Of a stretch of 64,000 nucleotides of DNA, positions 1 to 10,352 are shown piece after piece. The translations under genes and the position numbers were made by a program. The notes under the pieces were generated by a model, which saw only the letters and a list, made by a program, of their open reading frames with translations, searched no databases and had not been told where the DNA came from. Each line of letters starts with the position of its first letter. Within the stretch, counting starts at the first letter, position 1. The DNA is from Phytopythium helicoides (Eukaryota; Oomycota; Peronosporomycetes; Pythiales; Pythiaceae), in the NCBI GenBank assembly GCA_024867545.1, contig JANFNE010000017.1:273001-337000 (forward strand), written 5' to 3'.

Positions 1-318
1 ATGTACAAAGCATAGTCCAAATAACAAAATCCAAGCTTTCACGTCGTCACGGGCAAGCTCACACACGGAACGTAAATGAATCCTCACCTTCTTTTTCATC
101 GAGCATTGCCTGGACATCGGGCTCTCTCACACACACAGCTAGCTACCTCAAAACCGCTCGCAGCCCCCGGCCGACTCTCCTGTTCGCACACGAGAAACCC
201 CCCAAGAGTCTGCGATTTCTCTCCTGTTCGATCGTTCATTTACTTTTGCGCCTCACAGGCAAATACTTTTGCGGCCGGCCTGCAAAAACACGCAGCGGGG
301 TCCTGATCATGCCCGCCA

Positions 319-582
319 ATGGCCCACCGCACAACTGCTTCGCCCGCGTCGCCACCACCAGCACGGCCGCCTCCCGCTCCTCCGCCATGTCCTCGGCCGG
401 CCTCGCGCATCGCCGACGTGCTGCACAAGACGCTCATCTCGGGCCTCGCGGGGCTCACGGTGCTGGGCGCCGTCGAAGTCACGAGCGAGGTCAACTTCCT
501 CAACCGGCGCCGCGCGCAGCGGCGGGCCGAGGCCGAGGCCGCCGCGCGCGCCGCCAGCGCCAGCGACGCCGGCGCGCAGTAG
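319..582 (+). CDS. small putative single-pass membrane protein
   Basis: The open frame encodes 87 residues with an ATG at the first base. The N-terminal third is Pro/Ala-rich and looks unconstrained. The second half holds a convincing hydrophobic helix (about residues 39-54, ISGLAGLTVLGAVEVTSEV) followed by a basic and then Ala/Glu-rich tail, the layout of many small mitochondrial inner-membrane proteins. A better start may be the ATG at 387 in the neighbouring frame, which has a GCCGCC-ATG context and would give MSSAGLA joined to IADVLHKTL if one base in between were surplus. The gene converges on the large minus-strand gene ending at 672. I do not recognise the family, and the function is unknown. 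Confidence 0.4.
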   Translation: MAHRTTASPASPPPARPPPAPPPCPRPASRIADVLHKTLISGLAGLTVLGAVEVTSEVNFLNRRRAQRRAEAEAAARAASASDAGAQ

Positions 583-671
583 TCGCCCGTCCGGACCCAT
601 CGCCGCGCTAATACAGACCCCTGCATTCTCCTGCTTGCTGCCCCCGTGTTGCGCGTCGTCTCCGTCGATCC

Positions 672-3600
672 TCACAGCGCGCGCACGGCCAGATCCTTCC
701 TGGCGGCGCGCGCGGCGCGAGCGGCCTGCGCGCCCGCCGAGCGCAGCAGCTGCCCCGCGCGCGCCGCCAGCAGCTCCGTCGGCGTCGGCTCCAGCAGCGC
801 GCGCACCTTGGGCGCCTCGGCGGCTGCGAAAGCGCGCTTGAGCGCCACCGACGCGCGCACCTTGGGCAGCTCCAGCGCCGCCTGCCGAGCGCGCAGCGCC
901 TCCAGCTCCTGCTCGCGCTCGCGCTGCTGCTGCCGCCGCTGCTGCGCGCGCCGCTTTAGCGCGGCCGCGCCCTTCTTGCCCAGCACGCGCTGCGCCGCCT
1001 GGGCCTAGCGCGCTCCCGACCTTGAGCGACGCTGCCAGCTGCTCGGCGTTGCCGCGCCACGCCTCCAGCTGCGCGCTGCTCATGATCACATGCGCGTCCT
1101 GCAGTGGAGCGGCCAACGCGTTGAACTCGTCCAGCTTGGCGAGCTGGAAGGCCCGTCGCGCGCAGCACGCGCACGTACGCGCGAGCCATCGGAAGCCACC
1201 GCACCTTGAGGAACGGCAGCCGCAGCAGGTCGGAGCCAGACACCAACGTCAGCGACGCCGATGCGGAAGCGGAGAACGCTCGCCACTCGCAGTCGACAGC
1301 CAGATCAATGGCTTCGTTCTGCTTGCGCACGTTCTCGTCCTGGTCGAGCCTCAGCAGCGCCTTGCTCGTGTAGCCACGCTTTCTCGTTGCCTGAAGGCCC
1401 TTGGGCACGCGCGCCTTCTCCTCAGCGTCCAGGGCGTCAAAGTCCTGGTCGAGGGCTAGCACTAGCCCAAACTCGACGTCCTCACGAGTCGAGATGCCTA
1501 GTCGACTTCCTAACCTGATCGCCAACTTTGGGTTGTCAGTGCGTCCGAGGCAAACTATCGGGAACGCCAGCGGGCCATGCTGCGCGGATTTGCTTTGGCA
1601 CTGCGACCTTCTGTCCCAGACACTACACAACTAAAGGCATGGACTGTGGCGTCGTGGAATCGCTGAACAAGCGAGCTCGTGACCGAGTTGCGCTCGGCGT
1701 CAATCAATCGGCCGCCCTTGCAGATCTTCCACTCCTCAAGCATCTGTCCAAGCTGCCATAGCTTCTCCAGACGCTCATGGTTGTTACCGGCATCGCCAAC
1801 AACAAACTCCAAGTACGCGACCGCCCTGCGAACTTTGGTTGACACCACGATCCCGTCATCCTCGTCGCCACCCCCACGATTCCTGCGTTTGTTCTCCAGC
1901 CCTTTTCTGCTCCAGCCGAGCGAGCTTCGCTTCTAAATGCGCAGCCCTCAGCATTTGCTCTCGTTCATTGCGGCGCTCTGCTGCAGTGAGCTCTCGATCC
2001 ACTCGGCCAAACACTTGGATGTCACGAACACGCGGCAAAAGGCGCATTTGGCATGCATCGCGGTCGACAGCTTCAGGAAGACGACATGCCGCGTCGAGAA
2101 GCGGTAGCATCTCGTCGCGAGTCGGACCCAATGGAAGCTCCCCACTTGCGAAGCGAAAGTTTTGCGTCATATAGTTGGCGACCAATTGCGGCGTGCTACT
2201 TGGATTGAGTACAGCAACCGCAAACAGCATGAATTCCCCGTTAGTTGTCAATAGAGATGCAGACGAAGGCCGAGTGGCTGTGGACGGTCGAGAGGAAACC
2301 GATGGCTGCAAGTTGAAGTCGTTTATGCGGAGATACCCACGCACAACCCCCATTCGGGTGTCTGTTGCGTCTGCAACTTGCTCACTCAGCTGAAACAATC
2401 CGCGTGTCGTCGGCAGAAGCAAGTGTATGGGCCGATTGGGCTGATCGCAGTTGGCTCGAAAGAGTTCATAAACGGAAGCAATCGTCGCCTCGACATCAAC
2501 CTTGAGTGTTATAATCTGATCGAATACATGGGTGATCATTAGTTTGCAGATCAGTAGGGCCAAGAATTTTCGGTAGAGCGTACATTCCCGACGGGTAGGC
2601 TCTTGATATGCAACGTTACGAAGCGTTTTGATCTACAGTCGATAAAGAGATCAGAGTCAGCACTACCGATAGAGTCTAGAAGGACTTGCGACCCTCACAT
2701 GGCTCGGTATTTACGAATAGCTTGAGCATCTGGCAGCACGTGCAGGTAGTACTCATTCATGCTTTTTTGGCTGGGTTTTTCGTTCTCCACAGAAACTGGC
2801 GTCGATGGCCGCCCAGAAGTGCTGTCACGATTATTACTGTCCAAAGCATCATTGCTGGGTCGATGCCGCTTCAATAGTAGCGGTGGAATTATGAGCTGCT
2901 TTTGTAAGAACAGAACTTATGTCGAGTCAGGCGCTCTTCTGCTTCCTGCAGCTTCGTCTTTGGAGTTCGAAGCCGCTGTGACAGCAATGACGCTTCAGCC
3001 TCGCGAAACCTGGATTTTGAAAATTCAAAGCACCCTGGGCACCCCACAGACGACTCAACTTGATTGCAGACCAAGCATCTAGGCTGAAAGTGTGCTGAGT
3101 TGGGATTGCTAGTGCTCTTTAGACATGCTTCGAATTCGGTTCGCAATGGCTTGGATACGACGGCGCTCGCTCTCAGGCAAAAGCCCAAGCTCCAAATGTC
3201 CGTCTGGTTGCTCGTCTTCGCCCTGAGTCTTCGCCTTCACTGACTGTTTCATTTTGAGCATTTTCTTGAGCACTAGCAGCTACTTCATCAAACGAGATCT
3301 TGGCAAACGCCGAGTAGAAGAAAATGGGCGAAGTTGTTGTGCAGTCGTCAAACCGAGCCATGGAGTACCCGAGGCAAGATGGATGCCAGAACGCTGCCAC
3401 AGGTGCAGATTTCAAGGAGCTGCTGCCAGAGCTAGACCCTGTTGTGAACGTCGAGCGCCGAAAGATTTCAGCCGCATCTTGTGTTGGTGGGCATAGCGCA
3501 TGCGAGCGAGAACCAAACACTGGAGACCAGATTTTCGGATTTGCTGATATCATTCCTTTTGAAGGCATACCCAGCAGCCGCAGGGTGGGACCGTTGGACA

Positions 3601-3965
3601 TCGACGGCGTCTCGATCGAGCCGAAGAAGCAATAACTCTTCTTCTTCTCGCACGCGGTCGTGCCATGTAGAGCTATGCTGTTGTGCTTTCTCGAGTAGCT
3701 TAGCTTGATCCCACAACTCTTGCTCCGCACGCCGCCGACGCTGAGCTTGTTCTCTCTTTCGCTCTCTGTCCCTTTCTTTCTTCTGTAGTGGCGTGAGCTT
3801 TCGAGAGCTCTTTTGTGTCTTGGCTTGCTGCTCAAGACGTTCTTGAGGAAGTTCCATCTCGCTTCGAGGTTCCAACGAGCGCTGTATCTCGATGATCGGA
3901 TCTGTTAAAGCTGTGCTCTGATTTTGCTCATCTTCATTGACCTGTTTGGCCTCTGCACTACCCAT
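672..3965 (-). CDS. large uncharacterised protein, frame interrupted many times
   Basis: Successive minus-strand open segments follow each other with little overlap and read as one protein of roughly 1,000 residues. The first ATG is at 3965 (MGSAEAKQVNEDEQ). Visible parts in order are a charged helical N-terminus with KKERDRERKREQ, a Ser-rich stretch, a CLVC..GCPGC zinc-binding-like motif near 3050, a helical segment after a probable intron (about 2640-2698), a globular-looking middle (2560-1950), a probable intron near 1556-1632, and an Ala/Arg-rich coiled C-terminus ending at 672. The frame changes by +1 near 3500, 3230, 3100, 1890, 1160 and 1000, and by one more unresolved step near 2915 and at the 2698 splice. 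Codon content stays protein-like on both sides of each change. I do not recognise the family. It is either a decaying gene or an intact gene in poorly polished sequence. Confidence 0.45.
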
Positions 3966-4288
3966 CTGATCCACAATTGCCCAGAGTCAATCAAGGTCAC
4001 CACCATCAACACAAAGTTTTCAAACTATTTTTGAGTCGATGAGTCGATGCCTATGCTCAACAAAACTCGACAATTCGCGCCATGACAGTCTTTGGTTGGC
4101 ACACTTGATCATAGATCACCACTGACTGATGACCAATGCGCATCATCGATATAAGAGAGGAGGATCCAGTCGCAACATCGGCACACGACCTCATGATACG
4201 TCAAAGAAGAAGTGCATTTGAAGCAAATGTCTACAGTCCTCACAGATACACAAACGATAACACATCATTGAAGCTGACGGTCGAGGTA
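3966..4288. other. intergenic, no gene seen
   Basis: This stretch lies between the start of the large minus-strand gene and the stop of the acid phosphatase gene. It should hold the promoter of the former and the 3' UTR of the latter. I see no open frame or repeat of note. Confidence 0.6.
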
Positions 4289-6566
4289 TCAGCTCCACGA
4301 TGAGATCGTGAACTCGTCGAACACGCTTCCATCCTGGTTAAGAACAAATTCCACCCGCATGCTCTCTTGGGTTGACGATATCCGCAAATATCCGTACGCG
4401 TTCACATGCTTCAAGCTCCAGTTGCCGTATCGAGTAGAGAAGTCGACAGTGTTGAGAGGGTATCCAGCCGTCCCAACAACCATGTGGACAGGAGCTGCAC
4501 CGCTGTCAATGCACTTGCCCTTATACACAGGACAGCTGCGCTCGTACGAATGCTGATGGCCAACCTAAACAAAAGATTGTTCAGTCCAGAACGATGCCAG
4601 CAAGGCATAACGAGGACATACCAAGACTAAATTGACGCGGTTCTTGTACAACAAGTCCTCGACATGGTCCCGGAAATGGTTCCCCACGACCATTTCCGGA
4701 TCGTTTCCTGGTTGTGTCGAATACTACAGTAAAGTACTGGTTAGCTCTTTCGGTTAGTTTAGCTCCACAAGACAACCGATTAGTGTACCATCATCCGATG
4801 GGCTGTCAAGATTATCCACGGTGTGACGCTCCTATCTACACTTGCCAAATCTCTTGCAAGCCACTTGAATTGCTCTGAGCCGCGCGTCCAGTCGTGCTCG
4901 GTCGACATTTGAACAACGTGGATACCGCCATAATTGAAACTGTACCAATAGATCCAATTCCCCGTTGCTGGTGCTACGGTAGTTTAATCAACAGAGTCCT
5001 CCAAAGAGGTCAGATGACGAGGATTCTCCAGGACGCGAAAACAAAGTCTCACCGTACCATGCCAGCGATAATGCATTGGTACTCCACACTCGCCATTTGA
5101 GTCATTCGCATAGTTTCCCCAAGTCGGACTGAAGCTACCTCCAGAAGGCTCCGCGCCACCACTGGGATCGCGCTCGCCACCTGCTGTGTAGCAGTACTCA
5201 TCTAGAATAGTGTCAATACTCACACACAGCTTGCTCCCGTCGATCTTGAATGCAGCACTTACGATTGCCAATGCTCACCATGTATGGTCTGAGGTTACAT
5301 TTGTTGCGCATAGCACCGTCAGATAATCACTAGGCGGTTCGAACTTCAATGAACACAAACTCTCGTACATTTTCGTTGCAACCGGCTCAATAAGGTGGAA
5401 AAACCGATCCCAAATCGATCCATCACCAAATGCGTAGCTATACCATTTGCCATCAGTCAGTATTACTTGAACCAGGTTTCCATCAAAGCAATGACTATTC
5501 ACACTTTACCTGATGTCGCCAAAGTGAAGCAAGAACGAATCAAACCCGCCAGCCGTCACGTCTTTATACATCCTCGCAACGGTGGTCTCAGATGCCGGGG
5601 CAGGATATACACCCAGGTCTCCAAATGCGATGATTTTCGCGCTCATGCTTGAAGCGTGGGGTCGAGATCGGAAACGCTCAACCTTACTCCATCCGTCGAT
5701 GTCGTTCCCGTACTTGTAGAAGTACACTTGGTCGGGGTCTAAACCGCGTAGAACTACCGTGTGCATGAAGCCAGGATCACGAAATAGGTGTTGTGCTGTG
5801 ATGGATGCTGGCGGCTGGCACATGTCGCTCGCCGAATAGGTCGTCGATGTCCCGAGGGATTCATGGTGTAGCTGTTCCGGATCCAACCCGTACTGAACCC
5901 TTGGCGTTCGTGAGGATGCAGAGTTAAACATGACAGCCATATCAGATTCGCCCGTCGTAAGGCTTAAGTGTCCGTGCTTGGGTGAGCTGAACGGCTCTCG
6001 CATGGGAATTTCTATGGATCCGATTGCAGTGTAGCCGTCGCCTTGGTAGTTGAAATACTTGGCGACGTAGTTGCACCGCATCATGACGAGCCCTGTTGCC
6101 ATCAGCAACTGTGACTAAAACGAATGAGTGCTTGATATTGCGATGCAGAAAAACCTACCAGTGAAGACGACTGAGCGCAAGTCTCGTTCACCAACATCCG
6201 CTCGCAGTAGGTAGTCTCGTCCCCATTGACGTCTCCACAGCTCAGTGTCACATAATCTCGGTTGTGCAGTTCATACTTGGATGGTCTCCCCACCCACGTT
6301 ACTTTAAGCTCTCCTCCGTCTTCCACACTCTCAGGACTCGCCACCAACTCGAACTCCCGCCCGCCCTCTTCGTTCTCAATCAAGCGAGCGGAGCTACTGC
6401 TGCTGCTGCTCCAGCGAAGCGTTGAGAGCGCCGCAAGGCCCGAACAGAACGCCACAAACACCAGCAGGGAGAGCAGACGCACGCGCGTCCACCGATTGCT
6501 CCACGCCGCGCTGCGAGCCGCTCCCTCCGCCTCCAGCGCGCCGCCGATCGGCTCGTACCCCGCCAT
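4289..6566 (-). CDS. membrane-anchored purple acid phosphatase (metallophosphoesterase)
   Basis: Eight exons (6159-6566, 5510-6114, 5369-5437, 5263-5288, 5201-5058, 4973-4789, 4723-4622, 4564-4289) join in frame to 604 residues. The start at 6566 is the first ATG (MAGYEPIGG); an upstream TTG is ignored. A hydrophobic helix (about residues 37-55) makes it a type II membrane or signal-anchored protein facing the secretory lumen or outside. The five metal-binding blocks of plant-type purple acid phosphatases are present: FGDLGV, FGDISYAFG, IGNHEYC, TAHRMM and GHQHSYERS, which predict a dinuclear Fe-metal site hydrolysing phosphomonoesters. A PAP fibronectin-like domain precedes them (GLDPDQVYFYKYG). 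All junctions follow GT..AG. Exon 4 is only 26 nt. The gene shares a short divergent promoter with EMC3. Confidence 0.93.
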
Positions 6567-6743
6567 GTCCTTTCTCGCCTTCAACTTGCCGAATGAGGAG
6601 CAGAAATCGCCTCCTCATTGGCCAAAAACGTATTTTGAAGAGTTGTGGTTGGTGGAAATACCGCACTGCGCTATTGTATGAAGGCCGCTTGGCCGCCTCC
6701 CCCCGCTGCATTTGCTCGCTTCCCCCTCGAGAAAGGCGCCGCC
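6567..6743. promoter_or_regulatory. bidirectional promoter between phosphatase and EMC3 genes
   Basis: Only 177 bp separate the two divergent start codons, so both promoters must lie here. It contains an ATTGGCCAAAA element near 6617-6627 (inverted CCAAT box). A nearly identical ATTGGCCAAAA lies upstream of the uL13 gene. The assignment is inferred from position and motif only. Confidence 0.45.
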
Positions 6744-7946
6744 ATGGTGGAGATCATCCTGGACCCGAGTATCCGCGACTGGGTGGTGCTGCCCATGGTC
6801 ATCATCTTCGGCTGCTCGGCCATGGTGCGCCACTACGTGACGGTGCTGCTCAAGACTGACAAGCTCGCGGCTGTGGACGAGCTGCGCCCCATGTGCGTGG
6901 CGCGGCGAGGCGTCGAGGTGACGTCACTGGCGCTGACTTGGTGGCTCCCTCGCGCAGGAACACGGTCAAGCGCGCGCAGATGACGCGCATCAACTCCAAG
7001 TTCATCACGCCCGACGCGTTTGCCATGCGCAAGGTGCGGGGGACGCAGCGGCGCCGACTGGATTGCGGATTGGGGGAACTGATGGCGCGCGAAATTGATG
7101 CTGCAGCACTACTTCACCGCGTCGCAGAAGAAGCACGGCATGAAGGGCGCGCTGCGCGAGAAGGTCAAGAACGACGCTATGAACCAGATGATGAACCCCA
7201 ACAGCATGCTCGAGATGATGAAGGGCAACATGACCTTTATGGTCTCCAACTTTGTCATGATGGGGCTCATGAGCTACTTTTTCGGCGGCTTCGTGCTTGG
7301 TACGGCGCTCTCGCCCAGGTGTTACTCGGTGCACGAGTCACTCATATTTCCTATATGAATGCAGCCAAGGTCCCATTCTCGCTCACGCAAAAGTTCAAGC
7401 TCATGCTTCAGCGCGGCATTGAGCTCAAGTGCGTTTCCCACTTGATCCCTTTCATGGAGGTCGGGATCCTGACACTTTCCCTTTTGCTCCTCTCAGTACC
7501 CTTGACGTCTCGTACGTGTCGTCGGTCTCGTGGTACTTCCTCGTGAGCTTCGGCATGCGCGGCTTCCTTTCGCTCATCCTCGGCGAGAAGAGCGGTGCGC
7601 ATTGGTGATGTCATGCTGGCCAAGTGGTAGTTCAACTGTCTAACATTGTCATCCAACATCAATAGCGAGTGACGATGCCAAGGCGATGCAGATGCAGATG
7701 GGTATGGGCGCAGGCCCGAACATGGGTTTTGACGCCCCCAAGGTGTACAAGCAGGAGCGCGTGAGCCTCCGCCTGCACAACCACGACTGGGCGCTCGAGC
7801 ACGCCGAGAAGAAGCTCCTCGGCGAGCCCATTCCGACAAAGGCGAGCGCCTCGACTCGCTCGAGCTCCAGCGCCAGCACCACCACGACCACGACTACGAC
7901 CACGACCCGTGCCTCCAAGTACACCAAGGTTTCCAAGAGGAAGTAG
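6744..7946 (+). CDS. EMC3: ER membrane protein complex subunit 3
   Basis: Six exons (6744-6892, 6958-7033, 7107-7299, 7365-7428, 7497-7594, 7666-7946) give 286 residues. EMC3 is a core subunit of the ER membrane insertase and belongs to the Oxa1/YidC/Get1 superfamily. The protein shows the family N-terminus ([12 protein letters not shown]), the first membrane helix, the conserved cytosolic coiled region ([36 protein letters not shown]), then two further helices ([20 protein letters not shown] and [17 protein letters not shown]), matching the three-helix YidC-like core. The C-terminus has a Ser/Thr run typical of low-constraint tails. The start ATG has a GCCGCC context. All introns are 64-73 nt GT..AG. 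Confidence 0.95.
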
Positions 7947-8385
7947 AGATCTCGGGTGTGCTTGGGACGGAGCCATGCTCTCCTCTCTTTCGCAGTCAGT
8001 GGGCGTCAAGGCACAGTATCACGTCGATAAATCTGCATAGACAAAAACTTGGTGCCAGGTATCTGGGGTAACATTCATTGGCTTTAACTGCCACATTGAC
8101 CTGAGCTGGTTGCTGCACGCAGCCTGCGATGGGTATTCGAGTTTCGAGTTTCGAGTTTCGCCCTTCCGGCGTGCCAACTGCATGTGGCCCACACGTAGGA
8201 AGCATACAGCCTCCAAGACGAAGGGATCCCCGTCGAAAGTGATCTCCATCACCAGCGTTTTGGTGGTCTTGCATATCTATTGCGCCGATCCCCCCAATCC
8301 GCTTTCGCGCCGGCCCTCCGCTGGCCGACGTCACTCGCGTTCTCCCCCGCCAGCGCTCGGCCCACTCGCAGATCCACCAGCCGCC

Positions 8386-8944
8386 ATGGACGCCATCCGC
8401 AACTACCTCAAGGTGCGCCGACTCGCGCCGTGCGCTGCGCTCTGCTGCCCCTGAACTGACCGCTTTGGCGCCGGGATTCCGCAGGTCCAGCTGCCGCGGT
8501 ACCTCAAGGGGCTGCCGCTGCCGCGCACGTTCGCGGGCTTCCTCAAGCTCAAGCAGGACGACTGGCTGTACCTGGCGCCGCTGCTGCTCACGGTGTTCGT
8601 GCTGCTCGTGTCCATCTTCGCGGGCGGCAAGTCCAAGGACCCGCGCGCCATGCGCGTGAACCGCAAGATCCAGCTCGAGAAGGAAAAGGTGGCGAACCTC
8701 GTGCCCCTCAAGGAGATCGAGGACCTCGTGGCCAAGGGCAAGGGCAAGTGCGCGGTCTGCCGCTGCTGGAAGTCCAAGAAGGTAGGATCCTGGACTGGAA
8801 GCCGTGGGACGCGGGGCTTTGAGTGCTGACTCGCGTGCTCTGTTCGGATCCCGTCATCAGTTCCCGTACTGCGACGGCGCGCACATGAAGCACAACAAGG
8901 AGACCGGCGACAACGTGGGCCCGTTTGTTCTCACGGACAAGTAG
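8386..8944 (+). CDS. CDGSH iron-sulfur domain protein (mitoNEET/NAF-1 type)
   Basis: Three exons (8386-8412, 8485-8781, 8861-8944) encode 135 residues; the first exon has only nine codons. A membrane helix (about residues 36-57) precedes a cytosolic CDGSH domain with the full [2Fe-2S] ligand set: Cys101, Cys103, Cys112 and His116 in C-R-C-x2-S-x3-P-x-C-D-G-A-H. This is the CISD1/CISD2 layout, a homodimeric protein anchored in the outer mitochondrial or ER membrane that takes part in iron, cluster transfer and redox control. The CISD1 versus CISD2 choice cannot be made by eye, although the leader before the helix ([17 protein letters not shown]) resembles CISD2. The intron between CRCWKSKK and FPYCDG splits the cluster motif. 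Confidence 0.92.
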
Positions 8945-10352
8945 AGCGCGCTGGCGAGTCATCGCGCGGAGAGGCGCACTCGCTCGCCCGCGAGCCTGTC
9001 CGGGGCGTCCAGTAGCGTCTGCCCTCCGCAGTTGTATCCGCTGACCACACCGCAGCGCAATGCAGCGCTGCGCAGCGCGTAAGCGGTCGTCGGTCGCCGC
9101 ATGAAGCCGCCGACAATCCGAGTAATCTACGCGTATGAACCTGAACCTTTCTCAACATTCGATGCTCGTCGACGGATGTTCACGCCCGCCGGCGCACTAG
9201 CTGAACTCAGTCGCGCTTCGTGCATCGCTGAGTCAGCCTTTCTGATGGGCTAGAGCCTGCCGCTCACCTCACTGTGCCAGAGCTTCCCGGCCGGCCGCAC
9301 GTCGAGACAGCTCCGCTCTCTAAGTGAGTGGCTGGCAGCCAGCCTGCCGCACGTCGAGACGCCTCCGTTCTCTCCATCACGCCCTGCTGACCGATCTTCC
9401 GCGCGTCCTTCTGCCGCGACAGGCGACGCACGCTGCTCATCGGTCGCGCCAGCAGCTGGCCCGTCGCCGCCGCAAGCCCCACACCATCAAGCGCGCCGTG
9501 AGTCCACCGAGCGCCTTCCGTATCGGCTCAAGCCGCGCGTCGCGAGTTGCGCAGCCAGCGGATCGCCGACAACGCGGCGACTGGCGCGCGCACCGTCTCC
9601 AGAGCCGCTCGCGGCCGGCCTCTACTGCCACCGGCGCCGTCGCGGCTGCGGCTGCTCAGGATCCAAAGGCGCCGGCGGCCCAGGCGACGAGCGCGGCGGC
9701 CGCCGGCGCCGCCGCAATGGCGCGGAGCCGCCAGTCGGAGCGCCGCCTTGCCACGTTGAAGCGGCCTGATGGCCGTTCAGCCGCGGCGATTGCAATTCAA
9801 GGTGAAGTACAAAATACGCGAATACTATCGGTTATAAAAGGTACTTGAATATGTCATCATTCCAGACTGCGCGAATCAATATACGTGGATCATTTACTAA
9901 CGCAGGATGCGAATGATGCGCTCGCGTCTCTGCGCGCCAGGTATGCGGAGCCCGTTTGCCCCGTGGGACTGACGTGCGTGTTTCGTCCGCTGGACCGGCC
10001 AGGCATACAGTCGCCAAGTGCGCGCTGTAACGGCTCCCGGCATACTCCACCCAAGAGATTCCGCCGCCCGCCTGTTTGTACCGTACCAGACGGGCAGCTA
10101 CGCGGCCCAGAGCAGTCAACCGCCGCCTCCGCCTGGACGCCCGCCACTCACCCCCAGGCCCAAGGCGCTCGCTCTGCTCGAGCTCTCTTGACCGACCACT
10201 GTGCGGCGCGCCTCGCTGCCGGTGGCGGAGCATTGCGCGAGCGCGGCGGTACTGTACGAGCGGCGGCCGGGGCGCAGCCACTTCGTCTCGCTTTGGCGGT
10301 CCCCCCCCTCCCTCGCCTGACTCAACGCTTGCGAGAGAGAGAGAGAGCCGCC
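8945..10352. other. intergenic, no supported gene
   Basis: This 1.4 kb GC-rich stretch has open frames on several strands but none with recognisable protein or ATG context. The frame leading into the START-FYVE gene at 10353 is open upstream to 9885 but lacks conserved content. A GA-repeat lies just before the start (10330-10346). It presumably holds the START-FYVE promoter. Confidence 0.55.

Noticed and set aside
980..1015. Micro-introns of 16-22 nt (GT..AG) explaining some frame changes, e.g. near 1000, 26085 and 31945
   Set aside because: GT..AG pairs of suitable length occur by chance in such short stretches, other sites have none, and such lengths are far below known oomycete introns.
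9324..9848. Plus-strand open frame of 174 codons
   Set aside because: Ala/Arg-rich translation of GC-rich DNA, no conserved motif, no supporting context.
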